Positions 43,838 through 53,680 of a stretch of 64,000 bases of DNA are shown here, piece after piece (the stretch's first letter is position 1; the number at the start of each line of letters is the position of its first letter). The notes under the pieces are model-generated. The model had not been told where the DNA came from. It saw only the letters and a program-made list of their open reading frames with translations, and did no database searches. The stretch is from Ureibacillus xyleni (lineage in GTDB: Bacteria > Bacillota > Bacilli > Bacillales_A > Planococcaceae): NCBI RefSeq assembly GCF_900217795.1, contig NZ_OBMQ01000002.1, positions 186,001 to 250,000 on the forward strand, given 5' to 3'. Both the position numbers and the translations under genes were made by a program.

Positions 43838-45823
43838 GTGAGCCAAAAAATATGGGATACATTTTTAATTGGAGTTTTAGATACACCTCAATATGATTAT
43901 TTTTCAACATGGGATTCTGTTTTTATTAATAAACAAAACAGCTTACAGTTTAATGTGAAAATCATTTCTCGACCCCCAGATAGCTTTCCAAATGTAAAAA
44001 CAGTAACATGCTTTAATTCGGATTTAGAGCCATGGGGATTTGAAGACGACTATATTGCAAGCGATGAAGTGAGAAAAGAGGATTTAAAAAATTGGCTTGA
44101 TGATAAATTATTAGTATTTAAGGTTGAACGAAGAGTTCGCTACAATCACGAAGAAGTATTTAACGCGAAAGATGTTCAAGTCATACCGAAATTACCAAGT
44201 TTTCATAATGAACTTAGTTTAATTCCAGTTCCAATCTTCAGTGAACAATCGCATAATTTTGATTTTGATGAATTTCTACAAAGATTAGTTAGTAAAAAGT
44301 TTATAGGTAGAATAGATGGGATATCTCATGAATCAGATGATACACCTTCCTTTATTCTTTGGAAAGAAACATACGACGATGATGATCACTACAAACTATT
44401 CGGAGAGTTTGAAAAACATCAATATGCATTTGGTGGTTTTAGCTTTGAACTTAGCAGTGAATTAAAAGGAGTAGAGTTTTCAACTGCTTGGTTAGAAGAA
44501 TGCTATTTTATTAATGGAGTAGAAGATATTATTTTCATCCCACTATCAATTTATCAGGAAATATCTGATGTGATGAAAGATAGCAAAGAACTTCCTGAAA
44601 CTCTAACAGTGGAAAAAAGTAGCGTTGAGGATTCTGATAAGAAGTTGATTGAACACGAACCAGTTACGATTCACGTAGAATCTTCTTCTGTTTCACATGA
44701 ACTTCAAATGAACGAAACATCTTCAGAACAATTAGAAGAACTCGAATTCCTTGAATCATTTTATACGCAAACGAAAGAAACAAGGTTATGCTACACTCGA
44801 GAAGATTTAATTAATTTCCATACTGCAATGAAGTCTTCTACATTAGTTATTTTATCTGGGATGAGTGGTACGGGGAAAAGTAAATTGGTAGATTCTTATA
44901 GTCAAGCACTAGGTTTAAAAGGCGAACAATATACTGTGATTCCTGTGAACCCTTCATGGACATCTGACTCAGATTTAATTGGTTATGCGGATACAATGCA
45001 TATGGTGTACAGACCAGGCGACTCAGGATTAATTAACGCCTTGAAAAAAGCAGAAAGTCACCCGGATAAACTATTCTTAATATGTTTTGATGAAATGAAT
45101 TTAGCAAGAGTAGAACATTATTTCTCTCAATTCTTATCCATTTTAGAAATGGAACAGGGGAAAAGGATTTTGCGACTTTACAATGATGATTTAGAAAATC
45201 GATTATATAACTCAGCGCAATATCCACCAACCATTTTAATTCAAGACAATGTTTTGTTTGTAGGGACAGTTAATATTGATGAATCTACATATCATTTTAG
45301 TGACAAAGTGTTGGATCGCTCAAATGTTATTAATCTCGAAGTATTGCCTTTTACATATTTAAAGGATGTAACGGACAAAAAGAAACATAACCGAGAAGAA
45401 GTAAAGTATGAAACATATAAAAGTTTCAAAAATGACAACCGAGTTATTTCTTTATCTGATGTGGAATTAGAACTTCTTTGGGAATTACATCAACTACTCC
45501 ATAAAGCAAATCGTCAAGTGGGAGTTGGACCTAGAATTGTTCGCCAAATTGATCAATATCTTGAGAACTTACCTGTACAGCAGTTCATCACTCGCAAAGA
45601 TGGATTAGACCGTCAAATTGTACAGCGCGTTTTAACGAAAGTAAGAGGTTCGGATGAGCAGTTAAGAGAGGTGTTAGGTACGTATATCCAAGAAGGGGAA
45701 ATCATTAATAGTAGGTTACTTAATTTACTAGGAAAATATGATGCTCTCTCTTCTTTCACAAAAAGCAAAGAAATTATCGAGCAAAAAGCAAAAGAGTTGA
45801 AGTTATATGGTTATTCATACTAA
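43838..45823 (+). CDS. McrB-like AAA+ GTPase/ATPase
   Basis: The 661-residue protein has residues 1-310 forming an unrecognised N-terminal part that should carry the recognition function. The AAA+ core has Walker A GMSGTGKSK near 341, the McrB-type Walker B CFDEMNLAR near 417, the McrB/MoxR sensor GTVNIDEST near 475, and KVLDRSN with the arginine finger near 493. McrB motors feed DNA to an McrC nuclease. The start is GTG, one base after the coiled-coil gene, and the end overlaps the nuclease gene by 17 bases. Confidence 0.85.
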   Translation: MSQKIWDTFLIGVLDTPQYDYFSTWDSVFINKQNSLQFNVKIISRPPDSFPNVKTVTCFNSDLEPWGFEDDYIASDEVRKEDLKNWLDDKLLVFKVERRVRYNHEEVFNAKDVQVIPKLPSFHNELSLIPVPIFSEQSHNFDFDEFLQRLVSKKFIGRIDGISHESDDTPSFILWKETYDDDDHYKLFGEFEKHQYAFGGFSFELSSELKGVEFSTAWLEECYFINGVEDIIFIPLSIYQEISDVMKDSKELPETLTVEKSSVEDSDKKLIEHEPVTIHVESSSVSHELQMNETSSEQLEELEFLESFYTQTKETRLCYTREDLINFHTAMKSSTLVILSGMSGTGKSKLVDSYSQALGLKGEQYTVIPVNPSWTSDSDLIGYADTMHMVYRPGDSGLINALKKAESHPDKLFLICFDEMNLARVEHYFSQFLSILEMEQGKRILRLYNDDLENRLYNSAQYPPTILIQDNVLFVGTVNIDESTYHFSDKVLDRSNVINLEVLPFTYLKDVTDKKKHNREEVKYETYKSFKNDNRVISLSDVELELLWELHQLLHKANRQVGVGPRIVRQIDQYLENLPVQQFITRKDGLDRQIVQRVLTKVRGSDEQLREVLGTYIQEGEIINSRLLNLLGKYDALSSFTKSKEIIEQKAKELKLYGYSY

Positions 45824-47579
45824 TCAATTAGGTTTTACCGTTGAATTTATTCAGAAGTACAAAGATGGGGAACAAGAATCTATCCGCGTAAAACATTTTG
45901 TAAGGGATTTCAAAGAATGGGATGAACAATTATATCCATATACTATCATTAGAGAGAACTTAAATTTAGAATTAAAATTTGGCTGTGAAAATACCAGAGC
46001 TACATTGTCGATGGATGGCTTAGATATTTTAAAAGATAGAAAAGTTGAGTACGATGAATTTAACAATGCTTATATTCATCCGGGTGCTTTGACATTGTTT
46101 GAGCATGGTTCAGAAATCAACTATTACCCCTATATTCCAGGAATCTATTGCCTTACTGTTACAATTGAGGGAGAAAACTATTATTCCTTTATTAAAGTAA
46201 TATCGAATCGTTTATCAGATGAGCAACTAAACACGATGCGAAATGAAGTAGAAAATCAATTAAAAGGTTTAGCATATGATGTTGTAAGGAAACAAAATAT
46301 CGCTCAAGAACTGAATATTGATTTAACTCTGTTTCAGCATTTTAAAGTTTTAGACTTTTACTATGATGATTTAACTATGATATTTATGGATTTATCGAAT
46401 AAAGTACGTTTCACCTTAAAAAGGGATTATGCTCTTCAATCAATTGAAAAACCATCCCATGTTGATGCAGTATCTATTCAATATCAACTTAAACATCCAG
46501 AGTCCACAACTTACTTAAAGACCCGTAAAAACTTGGTCAATTATGATTTACCTGAAAATCGGTTGTTGAAACGAATCGTAAAAAAATGGTCACTGATAAC
46601 GTTGGATTTTTTGCAACAAGTTGAATATAACATTAATCAATATCAAAAAGGTGAGGATCTTTTTTCATCCTATGTATCACGGAATAGAAGAAAAAGTTTA
46701 TTAACACAGCTTGAAAACTATCGACAAACCGCATTTCGTCTAAAGGCGATGTTAGATAGATTCCAACTAAATTATTGGTTTAAGGAAGTTTCAGATATCA
46801 CTAGTTCCTCTATACCGGATAAGATGCATATGGATGTACGGTACAATAAATTATTAAAAATCCATCGATATATAACTACATCTGAGCGGGATGTTGCTTT
46901 GCATCCTGCTTGGAAATCTCATTGGAAACGTACTGATCAATTATATGAAATTTGGTGCTTTTTTAAAGTAATAGACTACTTTAAGTCAAAAAACTATCAA
47001 TTTACAAATGCGCCTAAATGGTTTTTTGGCGAAATGGATGAAACGATTGATAACTTATTTGTCATTCCTACGATTCCGGCCGGAGCCAACTTTGAACTGG
47101 AAAAAGGCAACATGCAGTTTAAAGTGTTTTATGATGAAACGGTTCCAAAAACACAACAAGAAACGGAAAATGCAAAGCCAATCTATACAACCGGAGATAA
47201 CAATAAACCCGATATCAGAATTGACCTCTTTATTCAGGGGGTCTACATCGGAAGTATTATTCTAGATTCGAAGTATAGAAAACGAGATGTATTAATGGAT
47301 TCAAAAAATCAGTTGATTAGTTATGCTGATCATATTCGTTCACCTTTTATTTATAATAAGAAACGGTGGGAGAGAATTCGTCCAGTTCATCGGGTGATTG
47401 TCCTTTACCCAGACAAATATAATACGTATGGAATAGATTATTTGAATGATAAAAGTATTAATTTAGTACCATTAACTCCACAATCAACTAAAGCTCATTT
47501 TGAACAAATGCTTGAAGACTTAATAAACGAGATGATTTTAGATGCTGAGGAAGCTGGGGTAATCCTGAATAGAAACTAG
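45807..47579 (+). CDS. DUF2357 / McrC-like PD-(D/E)XK nuclease
   Basis: The 590-residue protein has an N-terminal beta-rich DUF2357 part and a middle helical region. A C-terminal nuclease domain has the motif pair NKPDIRID near residue 468 and IILDSKYRK near 485, the D...D-x-K of PD-(D/E)XK enzymes. EIWCFFKVIDYFKSKNYQF at about 385 is the conserved McrC-type helix. It overlaps the AAA+ gene, so the two are translated together. It is the likely cutting subunit of a modification-dependent or other defence system. Confidence 0.82.
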   Translation: MVIHTNQLGFTVEFIQKYKDGEQESIRVKHFVRDFKEWDEQLYPYTIIRENLNLELKFGCENTRATLSMDGLDILKDRKVEYDEFNNAYIHPGALTLFEHGSEINYYPYIPGIYCLTVTIEGENYYSFIKVISNRLSDEQLNTMRNEVENQLKGLAYDVVRKQNIAQELNIDLTLFQHFKVLDFYYDDLTMIFMDLSNKVRFTLKRDYALQSIEKPSHVDAVSIQYQLKHPESTTYLKTRKNLVNYDLPENRLLKRIVKKWSLITLDFLQQVEYNINQYQKGEDLFSSYVSRNRRKSLLTQLENYRQTAFRLKAMLDRFQLNYWFKEVSDITSSSIPDKMHMDVRYNKLLKIHRYITTSERDVALHPAWKSHWKRTDQLYEIWCFFKVIDYFKSKNYQFTNAPKWFFGEMDETIDNLFVIPTIPAGANFELEKGNMQFKVFYDETVPKTQQETENAKPIYTTGDNNKPDIRIDLFIQGVYIGSIILDSKYRKRDVLMDSKNQLISYADHIRSPFIYNKKRWERIRPVHRVIVLYPDKYNTYGIDYLNDKSINLVPLTPQSTKAHFEQMLEDLINEMILDAEEAGVILNRN

Positions 47580-47585
47580 TATACA

Positions 47586-47625
47586 AAAACCGTTTATCAC
47601 GATTTGATTATCGGGTAAACGGTTT
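47586..47625 (+). terminator. Intrinsic terminator of the McrBC-like operon
   Basis: AAACCGTTTA / TAAACGGTTT with a T-rich tail, 7 bases after the stop. Confidence 0.8.
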
Positions 47626-47732
47626 TATATTTTCTAGGAAATTATATTCCTAAAGAATAAAAAATTAAGGGTTAGGTTTATGAGTGTGATAATGCAAGTA
47701 TTAAATTAACACCCTATGTGTAGCGTAGTGAA

Positions 47733-47925
47733 AGTAGGTGAACGACAAATCATAGTAAAAACGATAAGGAAATGGTCTTCATAAGGGAGATGAACGCCAA
47801 AACTTAGTAAAAGCCATGAGGAAATATTCTTCATAAGAGAGATGAACGCCAAAACTTAGTAAAAGCCATGAGGAAATGGTCTTCATAAGGGAGATGAACG
47901 CCAAAAACTTAGTGAAAATAATAAA
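47733..47925. repeat. 52-bp-period array with TTCAT-N7-ATGAA dyads (array 2)
   Basis: Complete dyads lie at 47778, 47830 and 47882, exactly 52 bases apart, with a half unit (GTGAACGAC) at the left. The unit contains ATGAACGCCAAAACTTAG, which matches array 1's ATGAAAGCCAAAAC in the same orientation. The rest of the unit differs from array 1. No gene lies in 47626-47950. Confidence 0.8.
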
Positions 47926-47951
47926 AAAACATCGATAACTGAGCAAAAAAA

Positions 47952-47979
47952 TCCTAACTCCTCAAATCTAGAGTTAGGA
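47952..47979 (-). terminator. Intrinsic terminator
   Basis: TCCTAACTC / GAGTTAGGA, then TTTTTTT on the minus strand, after the tartrate-dehydrogenase-family gene. Confidence 0.85.
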
Positions 47980-47990
47980 TCGATCTTCAA

Positions 47991-49040
47991 TTATAGCTGA
48001 TTTAAAATTGCATTCTTCACTTCTTCAAGCGTTGCGGTTCCACCTAAGTCACCAGTTTTTACGCCTGTAGCTAAAGTGTTCTCAATGGCATTTAAAACTT
48101 TTGTTCCAGTGTCTTGATGCCCTAAGAAATCAAGCATCATTTTACCTGTCCAAATTTGGCCAATTGGGTTGGCAATTCCTTTTCCTGCAATATCAGGAGC
48201 AGAGCCATGAACTGGTTCAAACATGGAAGGGAATTCTCTTTCGATATTTAAGTTAGCAGCTGGGGCAATTCCGATACTTCCCATAATGGCGCCACCTAGA
48301 TCCGTTAAAATATCTCCAAATAAATTAGAAGCAACAATAACATCAAATGCATGAGGCTTCATCACAAAGAATGCAGCTAATGCATCGATATGATTTACAG
48401 CAGTATCGATGTCTGGATAGTCCTTTTTCACCTCATCAAATATTTCATCCCAAAACGGCATGGAATAAGTAAGACCATTTGATTTAGTAGCACTTGTTAC
48501 ATGTTGACGTGAGTTTTTTGCTAATTCAAAGGCATAACGCATAGCACGTTCTGTACCTTTTCTAGTAAAGATTGCGTTTTGAATCGCGATTTCGTCTGCA
48601 CCTTGATGAATTCGACCACCACTATCGGAATATTCACCTTCTGAATTTTCGCGGACAACGGTAATATCAAAGTTTTGCGGATTTCTCAATGGTGATTGAA
48701 GTCCTTTTAATAGTTTTGCAGGGCGAACATTGATCGATTGTTTCAGTTCTCGACGGATTTTAATCAGTAGGCCCCAAAGTGAAATATGGTCCGGAACAAG
48801 TTCAGGCATTCCGACAGCACCTAAAAAGACTTGATCAAACTGTTTTAACGTCTCAATCCCGTCTTCTGGCATCATTTCGCCATGCTCTAGATAATAATCA
48901 CATCCCCATGGAAAGTAGGTCCATTCAAATTGAAAGCCCCCGTCAAGTTTCGCCACATAATCTAACACTTCGATTGCTGCAGGGACAACTTCTTTCCCAA
49001 TACCATCTCCAGGGATTACTGCAATTTTATATGTTTTCAT
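47991..49040 (-). CDS. Tartrate dehydrogenase / isopropylmalate-dehydrogenase family enzyme
   Basis: The 349-residue protein has the beta-decarboxylating dehydrogenase pattern: IAVIPGDGIGKEVVPAAIEV at the start, VVRENSEGEYSDSGGR, the NLFGDILTDLGGAIMGSIG metal-binding stretch, and EPVHGSAPDIAGKGIANP near the C-terminus. It is closest in style to YcsA/TtuC tartrate/D-malate dehydrogenases. ATG 49040 has AAGGAAG 8 bases ahead; the frame continues upstream without a ribosome site. Divergent from an SSS transporter, so uptake and oxidation of a hydroxy acid is plausible (inference). Confidence 0.88.
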   Translation of the reverse strand: MKTYKIAVIPGDGIGKEVVPAAIEVLDYVAKLDGGFQFEWTYFPWGCDYYLEHGEMMPEDGIETLKQFDQVFLGAVGMPELVPDHISLWGLLIKIRRELKQSINVRPAKLLKGLQSPLRNPQNFDITVVRENSEGEYSDSGGRIHQGADEIAIQNAIFTRKGTERAMRYAFELAKNSRQHVTSATKSNGLTYSMPFWDEIFDEVKKDYPDIDTAVNHIDALAAFFVMKPHAFDVIVASNLFGDILTDLGGAIMGSIGIAPAANLNIEREFPSMFEPVHGSAPDIAGKGIANPIGQIWTGKMMLDFLGHQDTGTKVLNAIENTLATGVKTGDLGGTATLEEVKNAILNQL

Positions 49041-49198
49041 TCCAAAACTTCCTTTGTATTGAATTTTCAATCTATTAAAATATAACTTAATTCTGCTATT
49101 AAAAATACTATTTTTAATGAACAAAAAATTTGATGATTTTTAATTTGTAAGTATTTAGTTATACTAATAATCAGTCAATGATCTTATGAGGTGATTAT

Positions 49199-49378
49199 TT
49201 GAAAAGTAATGAATTGAAGTGGGCACTCGCTATCCTTTTAATTATTATGCTAGCATACATCCTTCCATATACAATGTTAACTGATGTGGCAAAATGGTAT
49301 GGTAGCTTTTTAATATGGACAGTGCTGGCATGTATTGTAATTGGGATTAATTTTTTTCTAACAAAAGATTGGAAGTGA
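49199..49378 (+). CDS. Small membrane protein partnering the SSS symporter (DUF3311/YhdT type)
   Basis: The 59-residue protein starts at TTG 49199 after GAGGTG. It has two transmembrane helices (WALAILLIIMLAYILPY and FLIWTVLACIVIGINFFL) and ends in TKDWK. Its stop is 4 bases before the symporter ATG, matching small proteins that precede SSS symporters such as PanF or MctP. Role unproven. Confidence 0.7.
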   Translation: MKSNELKWALAILLIIMLAYILPYTMLTDVAKWYGSFLIWTVLACIVIGINFFLTKDWK

Positions 49379-49382
49379 AGTT

Positions 49383-50852
49383 ATGACAACATCTATGGTC
49401 TGGTGGGGAATTATTATTTACATCCTCATAGCTTTGTTTATTGCCTATTTATCTAGAAGCGGTAAGCAAACGAACATGGGGAGTTACTTTCTAGGCGATC
49501 GAAAAATGGGTGGGATTGTGTCTGCCCTTAGTTATAGTGCTACAACCTATAGTGCTTTTATGTTAGTAGGATTAGCAGGATTAACTTATAATGGTGGCGT
49601 TGGTGCACTCGGTTTTGAATTAATTTATTTAATGGGAGTATCCCTTGTTGCATTCTTTGGACCAAGATTTTGGGTAGTGGGGAAGAAATATGGTTATATT
49701 ACCCCATCTGAAATGTTAGGGGATCGCTATAATAATAAAAATGTAGCTTTAGTCGTTTCTATCACAAGTTGTATTTTTTTAATCCCTTATAGTGCAGTAC
49801 AACTTTCAGGGGTAGGTTATTTATTACAAGGCATGACGAATAATGAAATTTCCTATTCTACAGGCGTAATTATTGCTACAGTTGTTGCGATTGTATTTTC
49901 CTATATTGCAGGGATTCGTTCTGTTGCATGGACGGATTCATTACAAGCTGTTTTTATGATCATCACTTCAACGGTTGTCGTACTTATGCTTGTTCATAGC
50001 TTGGGCGGGTTTAGTGAATTTTTTGGCTCTATTGAAACAACGAAACCAGAGCATTTATCAGTACCGGGAAACGGCTTTTGGAGTTTTGCAACATTTCTTG
50101 GCATGACGATACCTTGGTTCTTTTTTAGTTTATCCAATCCACAGGTTAGTCAGAGATTGTATATGCCAGCCTCTTTAAAGAGTTTACGGATAATGCTTAT
50201 GGGTTTTATGATATTCGGATTAATTTATACACTTGTAGCAGTTATTTGGGGTTTTTCAGCAGTTGTGATGTTTCCAAATTTAGAAAAAGCTGATTTAGCA
50301 ACTCCAATGGTCCTATCTTCTGAAGCAGTACCACCGATTTTAGGTGTAATCGTGATGGTCGGAATCATGGCTGCAGCAATCTCCACAATTGATTCAATCT
50401 TGCTTACTCTTTCATCTTTATTTGCGCGAGATGTTTATAGTCAGTTCAGGAAAAATTCAACCGACGAAATGCAATTACGAGTTGGTAAAATTGTTATCCC
50501 GATTATTGCAATATTAGCGTATTTATTTGCTGAATTGGAACTAGATTTAATTGCTGTTTTATCTGTTGCTTCCTCTGCAGGATTACTTGTTGTAGTACCG
50601 TCGATTATTGGTACATTCTTTTGGAAACGGGGAACGGCAGCGGGTGTGTTATCGAGTGTGATTATCAGTGGAGTTATTGTTATTGTTCTTGAGCTATTCA
50701 AATTAAAACCATTAGGACTAACTTCAGGGGTATGGGGAATTTCGCTCTCAACAGTATTATTTGTTGTTGTAAGTTTAATGACAAAGGCGCCTGAAGAAAA
50801 AGCCAATGAATTTTTAAATAATGTTAAAATAGAATTGAATAAATTTAAATAA
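49383..50852 (+). CDS. Sodium:solute symporter family (SSS) transporter
   Basis: The 489-residue protein has about 13 transmembrane helices. SSS features include YLSRSGKQTNMGSYFLGDRKMGG at the first loop, SYSATTYSAFMLVGLAGL (sodium-site helix), and GIMAAAISTIDSILLTLSSL with the conserved Ser/Thr near residue 330. It is close in pattern to monocarboxylate or pantothenate symporters. The substrate is not fixed. It is co-transcribed with a 59-residue membrane protein. Confidence 0.9.
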   Translation: MTTSMVWWGIIIYILIALFIAYLSRSGKQTNMGSYFLGDRKMGGIVSALSYSATTYSAFMLVGLAGLTYNGGVGALGFELIYLMGVSLVAFFGPRFWVVGKKYGYITPSEMLGDRYNNKNVALVVSITSCIFLIPYSAVQLSGVGYLLQGMTNNEISYSTGVIIATVVAIVFSYIAGIRSVAWTDSLQAVFMIITSTVVVLMLVHSLGGFSEFFGSIETTKPEHLSVPGNGFWSFATFLGMTIPWFFFSLSNPQVSQRLYMPASLKSLRIMLMGFMIFGLIYTLVAVIWGFSAVVMFPNLEKADLATPMVLSSEAVPPILGVIVMVGIMAAAISTIDSILLTLSSLFARDVYSQFRKNSTDEMQLRVGKIVIPIIAILAYLFAELELDLIAVLSVASSAGLLVVVPSIIGTFFWKRGTAAGVLSSVIISGVIVIVLELFKLKPLGLTSGVWGISLSTVLFVVVSLMTKAPEEKANEFLNNVKIELNKFK

Positions 50853-50857
50853 TTGAA

Positions 50858-50890
50858 GCCCGGAAATCATAAATGGATTTTCGGGCATTT
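50858..50890. terminator. Bidirectional intrinsic terminator
   Basis: GCCCGGAAATC / GATTTTCGGGC (one mismatch) between convergent genes. Confidence 0.8.
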
Positions 50891-50899
50891 ATGTGCTAA

Positions 50900-52408
50900 T
50901 TAAATTGACTTTGCATGACGTACTAGTGATATAGCCGTACTATTAATTTCTTCGATTGCTGCATTTAATTCTTCTGTTAATGATGCTTGTGTTTGTGTCA
51001 TGTCTGACATTGTGTCAATATGTACAAGAATTTCATCAACAAGTGACGTCATTTCATTTAAACTACTTTCAATTTTTACTGTAGCATCTGCACTTCCTAA
51101 AGCTAATTTTCGTACTTCGTTTGCTACAACTCCAAATCCTTGTCCCTGTTCTCCTGCGCGGGCTGCTTCAATGGATGCATTTAAACCTAAAAGATTAGTC
51201 TGGTCAGCAATGCCTTTTATGAAGTTAGAAATATTCCTTGTTTCATTAGTTGTTGATTTTACTTTTTTTGCAGCGACAGTAGAATGTTCTTGGGCTGAAG
51301 CTAATTCTTGAGCATGGGCAGTAACCGATTCAATTCCTTGAGTCATTTCCTCAATCGCTGTAGAAAGTTGACCAATCTGATTAATAATTGAATCTACAGC
51401 TTCACTCTTATTCTTTTCGAAAGTGATATCTCGAATTGTGCCTGCTACACGTAGGGGAACCCCATTCGGATTACGTGCTGCTTCACCACGGGCTCTGAAC
51501 CATCGAAAAGTACCATCTTTCTTTTTAAGTCGATATTCGATGTCGAATGTACTTCTTCCGGAATAGTCATTTAAATAATCTACCAGTGCTTGAACGGACT
51601 TTTCTTGATCTTCTGGATGTAGGCTATCACTCCAACTACTTAAAACATTTGGAAAATCCGTCTCATCTTTATAGCCTAGCACTTTCCTAAATTGATTTGA
51701 CCACCAAAACGCATTGTTGGGATTAACAGGATCTCCTTGTACTACTTCCATATCCCAAGGAGCTTCCTCCAATACAAGCATCATTAAATCATAACGAGTT
51801 ACTAAACTGTCTAGCTGTTCATTTTCTAATTTTTTTTCATGAATATCAAATAGAGCACCAACTACACGTAAAGGGACTCCATTTTTATCACGTAATGTTG
51901 TGCCAGTTGCTTGGAACCATCTATACTCGCCATCTTTCCTACGAAGACGGTACTCAATATTATAAGGGGTTCTTCCTGAATGGTCGTTTAAATGGTCAGC
52001 AAAGGCTTGAATTACCCATTCTTGTTCTTCTGGATGAATTTTAGAAGCCCAGCTACTAAGCACATTTGGAAAGTCGTTCTCATCCCGATAACCTAGCATT
52101 CTTCTAATTTCATCAGACCAAATAAACTCATTATGGGGATTAACCGGGTCACCTGCGATAACGGTCATATCCCATAATCCAACTTGAATTGCCTTTGTAA
52201 CTAAATTTAAGCGAATTTCTGTATTTTCTTTCGAGGAATATGTATTTTGTATAGCAAAATTAAAATTATCTAGAATTTCCTTTACAATTTCGTTGGTATT
52301 TTCTAATTCGAATGGTGTTACATGATTTTCTTGAATTGCCTTTTTTAGCTCTCGGCTTTGTTCTAACAAGTAATCTAACTGTTTCTTTGATGGATCTTTA
52401 AAAAACAT
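50900..52408 (-). CDS. Soluble chemoreceptor with two PAS domains
   Basis: The 502-residue protein has no transmembrane helix. Two PAS_3 domains (about residues 65-180 and 205-325) are close copies ([20 protein letters not shown] versus [20 protein letters not shown], both followed by [10 protein letters not shown] or [10 protein letters not shown]). The C-terminal MCP signalling hairpin has the conserved tip [20 protein letters not shown] and runs to about residue 500. It should signal to CheA from the cytoplasm. Ligand unknown (heme, flavin or none). Confidence 0.88.
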   Translation of the reverse strand: MFFKDPSKKQLDYLLEQSRELKKAIQENHVTPFELENTNEIVKEILDNFNFAIQNTYSSKENTEIRLNLVTKAIQVGLWDMTVIAGDPVNPHNEFIWSDEIRRMLGYRDENDFPNVLSSWASKIHPEEQEWVIQAFADHLNDHSGRTPYNIEYRLRRKDGEYRWFQATGTTLRDKNGVPLRVVGALFDIHEKKLENEQLDSLVTRYDLMMLVLEEAPWDMEVVQGDPVNPNNAFWWSNQFRKVLGYKDETDFPNVLSSWSDSLHPEDQEKSVQALVDYLNDYSGRSTFDIEYRLKKKDGTFRWFRARGEAARNPNGVPLRVAGTIRDITFEKNKSEAVDSIINQIGQLSTAIEEMTQGIESVTAHAQELASAQEHSTVAAKKVKSTTNETRNISNFIKGIADQTNLLGLNASIEAARAGEQGQGFGVVANEVRKLALGSADATVKIESSLNEMTSLVDEILVHIDTMSDMTQTQASLTEELNAAIEEINSTAISLVRHAKSI

Positions 52409-52875
52409 TATTATTTTCTCCTCTCTATTTTAAATAATAAAAGTTTGGTCCATTTATTGAAAAAAGGATAAATTCTAGAAAAACTTATTATGTAAAATAT
52501 TCATGTTATCACTATCCGAAGTAAAATTTTTCTTTAGTTAATACTCTTTTTTCTTCAGTCTGAGTCTATCACCAGGAAATTACTTAAGCAATAGTAATAT
52601 AAACACATTGTATTATTCGCCAGTAATATGATGTAGATACTTATACCTATTTGTCGTAAGTTTTTAATATGGAGTTTGATGGTTGGTAAGATGTATCTAG
52701 ACAAAAAAATTAAAATACGAAAATAGTTTTATATTCGTAAAAAACATTACTAATTTTTTGTTTGATAAATATGGATAAATATTTAGGGGATTTCTTTATC
52801 CTGAAGTTATCGGATTAATAAAATTTACAACTGTCGAATAAAGTAGAAGAAAAGTGCGATTAAGGGGATGAGCTA

Positions 52876-53640
52876 ATGTCCAATTACTTAAGAAGTGCTG
52901 TGTTCGAACATTCGTTTTGGCTCCATGTGTTAAGTGACCATAGCCGCTTTATTCATGATTCGCTTTATCCTTCACAAAAAGATGATATTTCAAAAGCCTC
53001 ATACTTCATTAAGCATTTTGATCAACTTCGTGGGCAAGTTGATGCATTAAACGAATCAAATATTGAGACCTTTACAAATAATGTGGAAGGACTCGTTGCT
53101 CAGTTAAAACAATTTAAACTTTCACTAATAAAACGTCATTTATTAGGCCAAATGAAAATCCATTTAACTCCTACTTTTATGAATCATATGGTCAATGAAT
53201 TAGAGGAATACCAGCTCATTCTTAGTTACTTAAAAGTGAAAAAGGTCCCTCCAATTTTTCACGAATTACATCATCATTTAGTTTGGTTAATAGATGCTGC
53301 TGGACACGCGGGAGCAATTAATGACCGACTTGATGGAGTAGAAAAAATGCTAAAAGAGAAAAGTCATGAATTTACAAAGCACTTTGAACAGTTTTATTTA
53401 AAGGCAGTTGAGTTAACAGGGTATTTACGGACTAATGTTAAAAGGTTCCCAGCATTGAACAAATTTAATCATGATGTCGAAGTGGAAATGGGATTGTTTA
53501 AAACATTTTTAAATGAACTTAAAGAAATGGAATTAAGCGCGGAAGTCCTTGGAACATTCTCTGCATCTATGGCAGATCATATGGCGAGGGAAGAACAGTA
53601 TTATTTAATGAAATTGATGCAATCAACAAAAGCAGAATAA
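52876..53640 (+). CDS. DUF2935 family protein
   Basis: The 254-residue helical protein is made of two related four-helix halves. Each begins with a histidine-containing helix (VFEHSFWLHVLSDHSRFIHDSL and ELHHHLVWLIDAAGHAGAI). Acidic/His pairs like those of ferritin or hemerythrin folds are present. The family is widespread in Bacillus and uncharacterised. AAGGGGATG precedes the ATG. The 466 bases upstream (52409-52875) hold no gene that I can see; a TACGAA...TTCGTA dyad lies near 52716-52740. Confidence 0.85.
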   Translation: MSNYLRSAVFEHSFWLHVLSDHSRFIHDSLYPSQKDDISKASYFIKHFDQLRGQVDALNESNIETFTNNVEGLVAQLKQFKLSLIKRHLLGQMKIHLTPTFMNHMVNELEEYQLILSYLKVKKVPPIFHELHHHLVWLIDAAGHAGAINDRLDGVEKMLKEKSHEFTKHFEQFYLKAVELTGYLRTNVKRFPALNKFNHDVEVEMGLFKTFLNELKEMELSAEVLGTFSASMADHMAREEQYYLMKLMQSTKAE

Positions 53641-53643
53641 AGG

Positions 53644-53675
53644 AAAAAGCGTCTCAATCTTGAGAGACGCTTTTT
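53644..53675. terminator. Bidirectional intrinsic terminator
   Basis: The perfect stem AAAAAGCGTCTC / GAGACGCTTTTT with an 8-base loop, between the DUF2935 gene and dapA. Confidence 0.9.
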
Positions 53676-53680
53676 ATAGT

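Noticed and set aside
52409..52875. A hidden small gene or riboswitch upstream of the DUF2935 gene
   Set aside because: No start with a ribosome site, no conserved aptamer blocks and no strong hairpin were found, only a weak TACGAA...TTCGTA dyad.
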